From Symbiodinium microadriaticum (lineage: Eukaryota > Sar > Dinophyceae > Suessiales > Symbiodiniaceae): a DNA stretch of 64,000 nt. The notes under the pieces were generated by a model. The model ran no database searches and was not told where the DNA came from. It was given only the letters and a program-made list of their open reading frames with translations. The translations under genes and the position numbers were made by a program. Shown in pieces: positions 20,683 to 31,788 of this stretch. The stretch lies in assembly GCA_001939145.1 (NCBI GenBank), contig LSRX01000684.1, positions 1 to 64,000 of the forward strand, given 5' to 3'. The first letter of the stretch is position 1. Every line of letters starts with the position of its first letter.

Positions 20683-22420
20683 TTAGTCCGTGTACTCCCC
20701 GGCCGCGGTGTCCGGAATGGAAGCCCCTTCATCGATCGGATCGGCCGCCTGCTGTCCTCTTCCGCGGACGCTGCGGCGCTTCTGCGACTTCTTCTGTCCC
20801 TTGCTGAGGATGCAGGACGACGGGTTGGGGAAGACGGCCACCGGCAAGTCCGGCTTGAACACGATCTTCAGCACCTTGCACTCCATGGCAAGGGTCTCTG
20901 CAGTGGTGAGCGCAACCGGCTCTCCCGAACTGTTCATCACGAAGTCGCCCACCTTCAGCTTGCCCGCTGGCAAGCAATGATGGCCTCCCGCCTTGCCTTC
21001 TGCATTGGGGATCGGCACGGGATGGTCTGGAGTCACACGCAGTGTTGCGGCACCCGCCTTAAGGTCGACCACTTCCGTAGCTCGCGCTTCTTTGATCTCG
21101 ACCACCTCCAGAACGGTCTCACCATCGCCAGCCAGGACCTGCGACCCAATCTGCAGGTCACTCCCCTCGCGGAAGACGTCCATTCGACACTTGAAGAGGG
21201 CATTTAGCATGAAGCAGTTCTGCTGCAGGGAACAACCGGAGGACCCACTCAGGACGGAGGCAACATCTTCATCCACGAGGCTGTACCCCAGTTGCTCAGC
21301 AAGATCCGACTCCTGGCTGGGAGCTGGGCCCGGAGGATGGAAGGCGGGATGGCGATGATGACGGGACTCTTGCTTCTTGTTCATCTCTGCAAGCTGGCGA
21401 AGGCGCTCCTGGTACATGCCCCTCTCTACCCACAGAACCTCCAGCTGACCACGGGCTTCGGCAAGCTGCTGCTGGAGCTGCTCACACCGGTCCTGCAAGA
21501 CTGCCTTCTCGACGTGCATCTCCGTGCTTTGCTGAGAGCCAGCCTTCAAGCTGAGATTCTCCATTTCCAGCCGCTGCTTCTCCAGCCGCTGTTCAGCGGC
21601 ATCGGCCTCCGCCCGTGCCAGACGCTCCTTGGTCTTAGCATGCTCGGAAGCTTCTGCCTCCGCCGCTTGCAGGCGTGTCGCAAACTCTTCGCAACGCTCC
21701 TGGCACTTGCCGTTCTCCTCCTGCACCTGCCGGAGCTCCTTCTGCATCCCCGCCACCCCTGCCTCCGCAGCTGCAGCACGAGTTGCGAACTCCTCACACT
21801 GCTCCTTGCTCTTGGCGCTCTCACTTCGCGCAGCTTGCAGCTCTGCATCCCTGCTGGACACCTCGGCCTCCGCCGCGGCCAGGCGATTGCGAAGCTCTCG
21901 CCCCTCCTCCCGCGATTGGTGCAGCTCCGCTTCGAGGCGCCGGCGCTCGGAGGTCTCCTCCTCGAGCTTCTGCCGNNNNNNNNNNNNNNNNNNNNNNNNN
22001 NNNNNNNNNNNNNNNNNNNNNNNNNNNNNNNNNNNNNNNNNNNNNNNNNNNNNNNNNNNNNNNNNNNNNNNNNNNNNNNNNNNNNNNNNNNNNNNNNNNN
22101 NNNNNNNNNNNNNNNNNNNNNNNNNNNNNNNNNNNNNNNNNNNNNNNNNNGCCGCCCCGTGCCGGAGCAGCGCCTCTTGGAGCTGCTCCGGCCTCGTCGC
22201 CTTGCCCGCGAGCTCTTTCGCGTAGAGCTCCCGGCACTGCTGGAGCCAGGCCTCGGCCTCCGCCGGCTGCGAGGCCCAGAGCTCCGCCCCCCGTCGCGTC
22301 ATCATAACCTGGAGGATAAGCAGCCAAGTGGGCGAAGGCGTCGATGACGGTGGCCAGGGGCCAGCCGGCGGGGACTTCGGTGAGGACATGGAGATATTCT
22401 GCTTCGGACTGCTGCGGCAT
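20683..22420 (-). pseudogene. Hint/coiled-coil gene, copy A (frameshifted, with gap)
   Basis: Minus-strand gene with a helical N-terminal part, a long Glu/Ala/Arg-rich coiled coil and a C-terminal Hint domain (Cys after LQQN, TPDHPV motif, then KLKVGDFV and KIVFKPDLPVAVF). The expected start (GCCGCCATG at 22420, MPQQSEAEYLHVL) is in a different frame from the rest because of a net 26 bp deletion, compared with copy B, at about 22286-22306. Bases 21976-22150 are N. The body is almost identical to copy C; a cluster of substitutions near 21036-21058 changes AGAATLRV to AAGATLLV. It could still be translated from another start, or the deletion could be an assembly error. Confidence 0.8.
21976..22150. 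other. Assembly gap (175 N)
   Basis: Run of N inside Hint gene A. Copy B has about 207 bp at the corresponding place, so the gap size is probably close to right. Confidence 0.98.
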
Positions 22421-22506
22421 GGCGGCGCCTCGACGAGCTGCGGGATGGGCACAGTGGGGAACCTCAGACTAAACCTTTGAGCTGCGGTTGCCTGCAGCCG
22501 ACACAT

Positions 22507-24731
22507 GGAGACATCGCCCTGTGTCGCCTCAGATCTTGGGGGCTAAAGGCTTCAAGATATCTGAAAACAGTCATCTTAAGGCCCGACCATAACCGAACCC
22601 TAGAGACCCCGCCTTCAACTACTCTAATCCTACTGTTTAGGCAGGGTCTTGCAAAACCTATATAGAAAGCAACTATGGCTGTGCAATTTATGAGGCCGCA
22701 TTTCACGAGCAAGTTCGGTGATGATATCCCTTCTAAACCACATGGCCCCCTGTATAACCTGCTACTGTGACTTCCAGTATCGGAACTGCAGGCTACATGT
22801 CGTCCTGAAGCCTGTCATTGTCACAACAATACCCTAAACCCATCTAAAATCCTGTACACTATAACTGCAACCCTTGTAAACCCTATAATCCCTGAGCCCC
22901 TAAACCTTTTATAACCCCTGAAACTTAGTTGCTGAGCTCATACGCTCCACAAAAATGCACCTTTCACTTCTATAGGATAATATTATCTCGAAAAATGTAA
23001 AGCCTAAACTCCCTCAGATGCTAAGGAAAGCACTCAGGGCACCCGAGCCGGGCAGTTTCCCGCGTGCTCCTTTGGGCCGGAAGTCGCCTGGGTTTAGGTT
23101 TATGGGACTATATGCCTGCAACCCAAAGCTTCTCCTCCAAATGCAGGGGTTTAGCATGTATCAGGGTTTGCATTAGTGGCTGGAGGGGGTCTAGAGATGC
23201 GCTGCGTGGAGAAGCATATAGCTCGATGGAAAGGAAACGTAACGAACAACAAGGCAACTGCTACGATTCGTGCTGTCGCTAGCAAGTCTGGCCAAGAAGT
23301 GGGTCGCAACTTGCTAGAAACGTCATAAGCCTTCGCATGACATCACTGACATATCAACACGGGGCACCTCAAACCGGCCTTGAGCCCGTGCCAGCCGTCG
23401 AACACATCGCACAACACGGTGATCCGGAAAGACCCCAAGAAGAACCCAACAACTAAAAGGCCTGCAGTTGAGAGGTAATCGAGATTTTTGAGGGCTCATG
23501 TGTTAGCAGTCCTGTGCCACATCCCACTAGTCATCAGAAGCTCCGGTTTTGAAGACCCCCGGTCGGCAAAAGTAGCATGAAATGGATCCTACCATGCCGC
23601 TAACACATGAGATCTGACCCCGACCTAAGGGTTCAGGGTTTAGGGTCCAGGGCTTGGGGCTTGTAGGGTTTGGGGTTTCGGATTTAGCTCATAATTAATC
23701 AGCGGTAGGCGGCATGGACAGACTCGGCACGGACATACTCGGAAAGCTCTGGAAATTGTGATGGAGATTGTTCTCTAAGCTTGCAAGGCCACCTGTACTA
23801 TCATACCTATACGAGTGGCAGACATTGATTTGGGGCTACCTGGTGGTTTTCGATGATATGCTTTGAGGTTGGCGATTCTGAACAAACGGATCTCGTCACC
23901 AAGACTCATGCGTCCAAACCTTTCAGGCATCCAGGGTCTGGGAGAAAGGCGGAGCGAACACGTGGTGGCGTACCCTGACAACATGGAAAACAAGCCCTTG
24001 GCTGCCTTCTCCTCATGACGTGTAGCTGGATTTCCACATACCCTCTGACACCCTTTCAGTCCCGAAGGGTCCTATCTATCTATCTATCTATCTATATATA
24101 TATATATATATATATTATATAGTAGAATTATAGGGTTTCTATACCAGGAACTACCATTGGTATTCAGGGAAGCAATGCAGGAGTTAGAGGGTTATAGGGT
24201 AGAGTGTCGTCCGGCGTATAGGGCCTGCTGGGTTTTAGGGTTTGGGCTTGAGGTTCACGATGGAGACAGGGTCGGAAAGAGGTACAAGAGCTGATAGTTT
24301 TGTAGGGTAAGGAGGAAGATGGCTTGTCTACTCCACGCATCTTTTGCCGCACTTTGCCGGCGTCAGAGGATGGGGACTCTGTTCGAGGTCGAAGGAGAGA
24401 CGTAGTACCTGCAGCAGACCACATGGCGAGTTTCATGGACTTTTCTGCAACACGAAGCCTTAGATGAACCTATGGTCTCGTCTAGTGTGGCATTCCAGAA
24501 CACTTTCTCAGCGTTTAAGCACTGGAAAAATGCAGTAACATGCTTTGCACAAGGGCTGTGTTAAAACAAGTGTTCCTTTGCTAAGCTTCGTAGACAGGCA
24601 CTCACTCCTTGTACCCTCAAATAGGGGTATATGCTCATGGGTATTCAGGGTCCCATAGAGAGTAGATGGAGGGTCTTCGCAGAAGACTGAAGTTTGGGTT
24701 TAGGATGTACGGCTTGAGCGTTAGACTTTGG
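22507..24731. other. 5-prime flank of Hint gene A, duplicated in unit 2
   Basis: Matches about 28740-31072 with substitutions and small indels. Includes a conserved 219 bp stretch at 23775-23993 (72-codon minus frame also kept at 30110-30328) and a (TA)n/(CTAT)n microsatellite at 24074-24122. No confident gene; a plus-strand frame in the same stretch (GERRSEHVVAYPDN) also reads like protein, suggesting a decayed exon. Confidence 0.5.
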
Positions 24732-25118
24732 GAGTTTCGGGAGTCTCAGAAGACACGAAGAAAAAATGAAGGACCATTTATTCAGCCAAAGCCACTGGGG
24801 CTCCAAATAGCCCAAAGTAGGTACTATTTATAGACTTTGGGCCCCAAAGTGGGTACCATTTGCATACTTGGAGCCCTTGGGAATTGATAAGCTCCAAGAG
24901 CACGCATAGATTGAGGGTCTCTAGTCCCGGGCTCCCCGGCTCCCAGGCCCTATAACCTCGATCCAGGTCTCCTCTAAACTACCCATGGGCTCCTAAGTAG
25001 TTCCTTTTTGGGATTACCTTGCAGGATTCTGAATATGAAGCATACAAAGGAACTACTTAGGAGCCTATGGGTGTACCCTCAGTTTGCTAACAATGCCTGT
25101 TTCTAGTTGTGCCTGCCG
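24732..25118. mobile_element. 387 bp insertion in unit 1, absent from unit 2
   Basis: Unit 2 reads GACTTTGG directly into CCTGGCCGTCTGG (31072/31073), whereas unit 1 has 387 bp between the same flanks. The insertion contains an F1 hairpin (24982-25071) and another inverted repeat at about 24785-24892 (CCAAAGTAGGTACTATTTAT against TGGGTACCATTTGCATACTTGG). No clear target-site duplication at the outer edges. Confidence 0.7.
24982..25071 (+). mobile_element. F1 hairpin element
   Basis: Arms CCCATGGGCTCCTAAGTAGT and ACTACTTAGGAGCCTATGGG pair almost perfectly; centre GGGATTACCTTGCAGGATTC. Left flank TA, right flank TG. It lies inside the 387 bp insertion missing from unit 2. Confidence 0.85.
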
Positions 25119-26105
25119 CCTGGCCGTCTGGAAACAACTACAATTTGTATGAAGCGCTCTGGGTACGGGATAACATCCGAGAATCCACCACAGCCCTGTG
25201 CATTGAAGTTGCTATATGGTGGTCCGTTTTGACGTTCGTCAGCACGGCATCGGTCTTCTGGGCTCACATGTCGGTGTTACGATTTTCCAACGTCGTATTT
25301 TTGAAAGTTTCAAGGACCCCGACTATAGGAAGGGGGGGAGTTCGCAGGAGGGCGTTCCGATCCCAACTCTTGCTTCACTAACATACACATTTCCACGGGC
25401 TGGGTGGCTGCAGCCTCACCCTGGACCAGGTAAACCGTACAAGATTCCGAAGCCTAAGCATGGGTACTCCTGCTGGCTGACAATCCCGAACACTAGCAGG
25501 CACTAGCAAACATTCAAACCCCGAGGACCGCGACGACATGAAAGCCTCGGAGTTACGGCCTCACGCCCTCGGGCGTCTGAAAAACCTTGACCGTGGTGGG
25601 CCCATCGGGCAACTGGACCTTGGGAACAAGCTTTCGTGTACGGAGTTCGGGGGCCTAGGTCTATAGGGCAACCTCGGGCACCGCAGGCCATAGAGTACTT
25701 AGGGGAGGAGGATGTGGGCTGGTGGCTTCGATGCCTGCAATTCTGCGACGCTCACTAGTCAGCTGTGCTCCATCAACCCCACACCCCTGCCAGTCTACAA
25801 GCTCACGTGAAAAAGGACTGCCTATACGGTTGCAGGTGTACATACAACTACAACAGCTACAGGAACAAGTAAGACTATAACAGAGCCAGCTCCCGCCAAG
25901 GCATCCCAGACGCAAGGCAATCTCTTCCATCTTGCAATTGGACGGCTTCCTTTTCACAGGTGCCAACCAGCAACAGGGCTGCTGTCGGTCTCGAGCAGTG
26001 GCAGAAATGAGTGTGCTGCCGTCGTCTGCGCAGGAAATTAAAATATCAACATTGTGAGCCCAATCTGCAACTACCCTGGAAGATCAAAAAGCAGCAAGGT
26101 GCAGG

Positions 26106-26830
26106 CACAACGAATCCAAGGTTGCATTGCCTCGGGTGCTTGGACGAGAATTTGAAGCTGCTATTGCGGTGGACTGGGGTGCTGATGTAGATTTGCTCCG
26201 AGTGTCGCCTCCTAACCCTCAGCTGTATAATAACCTTGGAACGCGTGCACTGCACTTCAGCATGCAATAATGGCTGGGCAACGGCATGGGCAAGAAGCTG
26301 TGTCGGCACAGGTCACGAAGCCGTGCGCTCTCGGCGCATTGACTGGCAACAAAGCCGGAGACTAGCTGCCAAGAAGAGAGCCGTGCTCACATCTTCGCAG
26401 GGCACGGCATTCGAGCCCAGCACTACACACTGGATGGATGAAGAATTTAAGACAGAACGAAGTGAGGGCACAACGAATCCAAGGTTGCATTGCTTCGGGT
26501 GTCTTGCAATACTGGAACCGACTCCCCAAACCCATTCCGAAAACGAACTCTTGCTGCTGCTTGAATGGAGCGAATGGAGAACTGGAGACATCGCGATGAT
26601 TATGCAGATTTGCCCGGAGTGCCGCCTCCTACCCCTCAGCTGTATTATAACCTTGGAACGCGTGCACCGCACTTCAGCATGCAATAATGAAAAATGACTG
26701 GGCAACGGCATAATCAAGAAGCTGTGTAGGCACAGGTCACGGAGCCGTGCGCTGAGCTGCTTGAATGCGCTGCGGAACTCTACGAATTCGATCTTGGGCT
26801 CTGCGCACATAGCACAGCTCTCGGTATCTA
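26106..26830. repeat. ~360 bp direct repeat downstream of Hint gene B
   Basis: The phrase CACAACGAATCCAAGGTTGC starts at about 26106 and 26470, a period near 364 bp; the pair recurs at 32087 and 32442 downstream of gene C, and one copy lies at 20320 downstream of gene A. Indels between copies are often three bases (TATAATAACC against TATGACC). Function unknown; possibly 3-prime UTR or a small satellite. Confidence 0.75.
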
Positions 26831-26848
26831 GATTCGTGCTACATTGGC

Positions 26849-28651
26849 TCAGTCCATATACTCCCCGGCCGCCGTGTCAGGGATCGAGGCTCCTTCATCG
26901 ATCGGATCGGCCGGCTCCTTGCCCCTCCCACGGACGCTGCGACGATTCTGCAACTTCCTGTGCCCTTTGCTGAGGATGCAGGAAGGGCTGGAGAAGATGG
27001 CCACCGGCAAGTCCGGCTTGAAGACGATCTTCAGCACCTTGCACTCCATGGGAAGGGTCTCTGCAGTGGTAAGCGCAACCGGCTCACCCGAATCAAGCAT
27101 CACGAAGTCGCCCACCTTCAACTTGCCCGCGGGCATATAGAGACGGCATCCCGCCTGGCCGTTCTCATCGGGGACCTGCACGGGATGGTCTGGGGTCACC
27201 CGCAGTGTTGCAGCACCCGCCTGCAAGTCGACCACTTTCTTTGTTCGCGCTTCTTTCGAGATTTCGACCACCTCTAGAACGGTCTCGCCATCGCCAGCCA
27301 GGACCTGCGACCCTTTCTGCAGGTCACTCCCCTCGCGGAAGACGTCCATTCGACACTTGAAGATGGCATCCAGCATGAAGCAGTTCTGCTGCACGGAACA
27401 ACCGGAGGACCCACTCAGGACGGAGGCAATGTCATCCACGAGATCCCACTCCTGGTCACCGAAGGCTGTGTCGCTGGGAGCCGTGCCCGGAGGGTGGAAG
27501 GCGGGATGACGATGATGATGGGACTCTTGCTTCTTGTTCATCTCGGCAAGCTGGCGAAGGCGCTCCTGGTACATGCCCCTCTCTTGCCACAGAACCTTCA
27601 GCTGACCACGGGCTTCGGCAAGCTGCCGCTGGAGCTGCTCACAGCGGTCCTGCAAGACTGCCTTCTCGACCCGCAGCTCCGTGCTTTGCCCCGTCTCAGC
27701 CCGCTGAGAGCCATCCTTCAAGCTGAGATTCTCCATTTCCAGCCGCTGCATCTCCAGCCGCCGTTCAGCGACATCGGCCTCCGCCCGTGCCAAACGCTGC
27801 TTCGTATCCGCGTGCTCGGAAGCTTCTGCCTCCGCCGCTTGCAGGCGTGTCGCAAACTCTTCGCAACGCTCCTGGCACTTGCCGTTCTCCTCCTGCACCT
27901 GCCGGAGCTCCTTCTGCATCCCCGCCACCCCTGCCTCCGCAGCTGCAGCACGAGTTGCGAACTCCTCACACTGCTCCTTGCTCTTGGCGCTCTCACTTCG
28001 CGCAGCTTGCAGCTCTGCATCCCTGCTGGACACCTCGGCCTCCGCCGCGGCCAGGCGATTGCGAAGCTCTCGCCCCTCCTCCCGCGATTGGTGCAGCTCC
28101 GCTTCGAGGCGCCGGCGCTCGGAGGTCTCCTCCTCGAGCTTCTGCCGCTTCCGCGCCGTCTCCTGGCTCTCGGCCACCGCGAGCCGCTCCGCGAGCTCCC
28201 GGCAGCGATCGCGGGTTTGGGAAAACTGCAGGTACAAAGCCACCAACTCCTCCCGCTCTGCTGCTGAGCCTCGCGGCTCTCCTCGCAGGAGCGCCGCTTC
28301 GGAGAAACGCCAGCCGCGGCAGTACTTGCCGTACTGGGCCCCCCCGTGCCTGCGNGCCGCCCCGTGCCGGAGCAGCGCCTCTTGGAGCTGCTCCGGCCTC
28401 GTCGCCTTGCCCGCGAGCTCTTTCGCGTAGAGCTCCCGGCACTGCTGGAGCCAGGCCTCGGCCTCCGCCGGCTGCGAGGCCCAGAGCTCCGCCAGCCGAT
28501 GGCTCACCGCCTGAAGAGCTCGGGTCGTGTTATGACAACATGGAGGATAAGCAGCCAAGCGGGCGAAGGCGTCGATGACGGTGGCCAGGGGCCAGCCGGC
28601 GGGGACTTCGGTGAGGACATGGAGAAATTCTGCTTCGGACTGCTGCGGCAT
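26849..28651 (-). CDS. Coiled-coil protein with C-terminal Hint domain, copy B
   Basis: 600 codons, apparently intact, start in GCCGCCATG context. Residues 1-98: helical region of unknown type (LHVLTEVPAGWPLATVIDAF, LWASQPAEAEAWLQQC). Residues about 169-375: coiled coil with two CEEFATR repeats 35 residues (five heptads) apart. Then a His-rich linker. Hint domain from Cys424 (after VQQN); block with Thr486-Pro-Asp-His489; KLKVGDFV and KIVFKPDLPVAIF strands follow; basic then acidic tail. Hint domains perform N-S acyl shift and self-cleavage; there is no intein-type C-terminal His-Asn plus nucleophile, so I infer hedgehog-like cleavage before Cys424. One N at 28355 falls in codon 99. No introns seen. 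Confidence 0.85.
   Translation of the reverse strand: MPQQSEAEFLHVLTEVPAGWPLATVIDAFARLAAYPPCCHNTTRALQAVSHRLAELWASQPAEAEAWLQQCRELYAKELAGKATRPEQLQEALLRHGAXRRHGGAQYGKYCRGWRFSEAALLRGEPRGSAAEREELVALYLQFSQTRDRCRELAERLAVAESQETARKRQKLEEETSERRRLEAELHQSREEGRELRNRLAAAEAEVSSRDAELQAARSESAKSKEQCEEFATRAAAAEAGVAGMQKELRQVQEENGKCQERCEEFATRLQAAEAEASEHADTKQRLARAEADVAERRLEMQRLEMENLSLKDGSQRAETGQSTELRVEKAVLQDRCEQLQRQLAEARGQLKVLWQERGMYQERLRQLAEMNKKQESHHHRHPAFHPPGTAPSDTAFGDQEWDLVDDIASVLSGSSGCSVQQNCFMLDAIFKCRMDVFREGSDLQKGSQVLAGDGETVLEVVEISKEARTKKVVDLQAGAATLRVTPDHPVQVPDENGQAGCRLYMPAGKLKVGDFVMLDSGEPVALTTAETLPMECKVLKIVFKPDLPVAIFSSPSCILSKGHRKLQNRRSVRGRGKEPADPIDEGASIPDTAAGEYMD
28355..28355. other. Single unresolved base or join
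   Basis: An isolated N inside Hint gene B, next to a short GGCACGGGG duplication; it may mark a contig join of unknown length. Confidence 0.9.
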
Positions 28652-28737
28652 GGCGGCGCCTCGACGAGCTGCGGGATGGGCACAGTGGGGAACCTCAGAC
28701 TAAACCTTTGAGCTGCGGTTGCCTGCAGCCGACACAT

Positions 28738-31072
28738 GGAGACATCGCCCTGTGTCGCCTCAGATCTTGGGGGCTAAAGGCTTCAAGATATCTGAAAACA
28801 GTCATCTTAAGGCCCGACCATAACCGAACCCTAGAGACCCCGCCTTCAACTACTCTAATCCTACTGTTTAGGCAGGGTCTTGCAAAGATGCAAAACCTCT
28901 AGAAAGCCCCAATGGCTGTGAGATTTGTGGGCCGCAGTTCACGAGCAAGTTCGGTGATGATATCCTTCTAAACCAGATTGTGGCCCTGCAATGTCAGGGC
29001 CCTGTGTATCCTGATACTATGACTTCCAGTAGGGGAACTGTAACCTCAAACCCCTGCAGGCTACATGTCGCCCTCAAGCCTGTCATAGTCACAACAATAA
29101 CTTTAGCCCATCTAAAACTTGTAAACCCTATAATCACTGAGCCCCTAAACCTTATAAGCCTTATAACCCCTGAAACTTAGTTGCTGAGCTCATACGCCCC
29201 ACCAAAATGTACCTTTCACTTTCTATAGAGGATAATATTATCCCTCAAAATTTAATGCCTACTCACTCAGCGCTAGCTACTAAGGAAAGCGCTCCGGGCA
29301 CCCGAGCCGGGCGGTTTGACACGTGCTTCTTTGGGCCAGAAGTCGCCTCAAGCGTTTAGGTCTATAGGGGGCTATATGCCGAAAGCTTCTTCTCACAGGA
29401 ACTTATAGGGGAAACCATACACTTATGATATTCATGCTGCGGTTTGGGCCGGAAGTCGCCTCGAGGGCTTAGGTTTATAGGGCTGTGTGCCTGCAGCCGA
29501 AAGCTTCTTCTGATAAGGGTTTGCATTAGTGGCTGGAGGGTGTCTAGAGACACGCTGCCTGGAGAAGCGTAGCTCGATGGAACGGCAAGGTAACGAACAA
29601 CAAGGCAACTGCTGCGATGCGTGCTGTCGCTAGCAAGTCTGGCCGAGAAGCCGGTCGCAACTTGCTACAAACATCATAACCTTTAATTTGACTGACATCA
29701 CTGACATCTCAACACAGGGCGCCTCAAACCGTCTTTGAGCCCGGGCCAGCCGTCGAACACATCGCCCAACGCGGTGATCCGGAAAGACCCCAAGAGGGTC
29801 CCAACGACAGTTGAGTTGAGAGGTAATCGAGATTACGCGGGCTCATGTGTTAGCAGTCCTGTGCCACATCCCACTAGTCATCATAATCTCCGGGTTCTGA
29901 AGACCCCCGGTCGGTAAAGGTAGCATGAAATGGATCCTACCGTGCCGCTAACACATGAGATCTGACCCCGACCTAAGGGTTCAGGGTTTAGGGTTTATAG
30001 AGTTTAGGGTTTAGGGTTTGGCTCATAATTAATCAACGGCAGGCGGGCGCGGACAGACTCGGCACGGACATGCTCGGAAAGCTCCGGAAGTTGTGATGGA
30101 GATTGTTCTCTAAGCTTGCAAGGCCACCTGTACTGCCATACCTATACGAGTGGCAGACATCAATTTTGAGCTACCTGGTGGTTTTCGATGACATGCTTTG
30201 AGGTTGGCGATTCTGAACAAACCGATCTCGTCACCAAGACTCGTGCGTTCAAACCTTTCAGGCATCCAGGGTCTGGGAGAAAGGCGGAGCGAATATGTGG
30301 TGGCGTACCCTGACAACGTGAAAAACAAGCCCTTGGCCGCCTTCTCCTCATCATGACGTGTAGCTGGATCTCCACATACCCTCTGACACCCTTTCAGTCC
30401 CGAAGGGTCCTATCTATCTATATAATAGAGTAGAGTTATAGGGTTTCTATACCAGGAACTACCATTAATCAGTATTTAGGGAAGCACTGCAGGAGTTAGA
30501 GGGTTATAGGGCAGAGTGTCGTCCGGCTTATAGGGCCTGCTGGGTTTAAATTTAAGTTTAGGGTTTGGGCTTGAGGTTCACGATGGAGACAGGGTCCGAA
30601 AGACATGCCAGAGCTGATAGTTTTCTAGGGGAAGGAGGAAGATGGCTTGTCTACTCCACGCATCTTTTGCCGCACTTTGCCGGCGTCAGGGGATGGGGAC
30701 TCTGTTCGAGGTCGAAGGAGAGACGTAGTACCTGCAGCAGGCCATATGGCGAGGTTCAGGGACCTTTTCTGCAACACGAGGCCTTAGATGCACCTATGGT
30801 CTCGTGTAGTGTGGCATTCCAGAATCTTTTCTCAGTGTTTAAGCACTGGAAAAATGCCCTAACGTGCTTTGCAAAAATGGCTGTGTTAGAACAAGTGTTC
30901 CTTTGCTAAGCTTCGTAGACAGGCACTCACCAGGACCCCCTTGTACCCGGAAATAGGGGTATATGGTCACAAATAATACGGGTATTTAGGGTCTAATAGA
31001 GGGTAGATAGAGGGTCTAGGCAGAAGAATGAAGTTTGGGTTTAGGATGTACGGCTTGAGCGCTAGACTTTGG
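28738..31072. other. 5-prime flank of Hint gene B
   Basis: Duplicate of 22507-24731. TTTAGGG units at about 29978-30020. The 30945-31020 segment is an inverted-repeat-like sequence (ATAGGGGTATATGG, GGGTAGATAGAGGGTCT) that also occurs at 24620-24690 and, reversed, at 41035-41100. No confident gene. Confidence 0.5.
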
Positions 31073-31330
31073 CCTGGCCGTCTGGAAACGACTGCAATTT
31101 GTATGAAGCGCTCTGGGTACGGGATAACACCCGAGAATCCACCACAGCCCTGTGCATTGAAGTTGCTATGGTGGTTTATTTTGACTTTCGTCAGCACGGC
31201 ATTGGTCTTCTTGGCTGACATGTCGGTGCTAAGATTCTCCAACGTAGTATCTTTGAAAGTTTCAACGACCCCGGCTAGGAAAGGGGGGAGTTCGCACGAG
31301 GGCGTTCCGATCCCAACTCTTGCCTCACTA

Positions 31331-31460
31331 ACAGAAACCCGAAAAAAAACCCAAACACATGGAGCCCTAAAAAAACACACTCGCGCGCACACACACACAC
31401 ACATCACACACACATCACACACAAACACAGGAAAAAAAAAACTCACACACACACACACAT
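31331..31460. repeat. (CA)n insertion in unit 2
   Basis: A and CA rich block between sequences that are adjacent in unit 1 (ACTAACA and ATTTCCACGG), so it is an expansion or insertion specific to unit 2. Confidence 0.8.
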
Positions 31461-31548
31461 TTCCACGGATGGGGCGACTGCAGCCTCACGAAGCTGCTGC
31501 CACGGCCCAATAGACCCCACCCTGGACCACGTAAGCCGCACAAGATTC

Positions 31549-31788
31549 CTAAGCATGGGTATACTCCTGCTGGCTGACAATCCCGAACACGATAGCAGGC
31601 ACTAGCAAATATTCAAACCCCGAAGACCTCGACGAAATGAAAGCCTCGACTTCCCATCCCAGAACTGGCCTCACGCCCTCGGGCGTCTGAAAAACCTTGA
31701 CCGTGGTGGGCCCATCGGGCAACTGGACCTTGAGAACAAGCTTTCGGGTTCGGAGTTCGGGGACTAGGTCTAGGGCAACCTCGGGCAC
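31549..31788 (-). other. Possible exon, decayed in unit 1
   Basis: Minus frame of 79 codons containing KLVLKVQLPDGPTTVKVFQ and TPEGVRPVLGWEVEAF, with a beta-strand-like pattern. The equivalent in unit 1 (about 25500-25690) carries indels that disturb the frame. It may be an exon of another gene in the unit. Family not recognised. Confidence 0.35.

Larger units (their letters stand above)
20191..26334. repeat. Tandem segmental duplication, unit 1
   Basis: First unit of a tandem array. The start motif CGCATTGACT recurs at 20191, 26335 and 32313. Contains Hint gene A, its shared flanks, a 387 bp insertion (24732-25118) absent from unit 2, and a ~360 bp sub-repeat at 26100-26334. Gene A and its 3-prime flank are closer to unit 3 than to unit 2. 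Confidence 0.9.

Noticed and set aside
21292-22347. Long plus-strand frames opposite the Hint genes (also 27494-28267 and 33414-34292)
   Set aside because: They are antisense shadows of the GC-rich coiled-coil coding sequence on the minus strand; Leu/Arg/Ala-rich and without their own motifs.
23775-23993. 72-codon minus frame conserved in two units
   Set aside because: Length is conserved because the segment is a duplication; amino-acid changes are frequent and a plus-strand frame looks at least as good.
26849-28651. Hint domain as a splicing intein
   Set aside because: No C-terminal His-Asn plus Cys/Ser/Thr and no C-extein of substance; hedgehog-type cleavage fits better.
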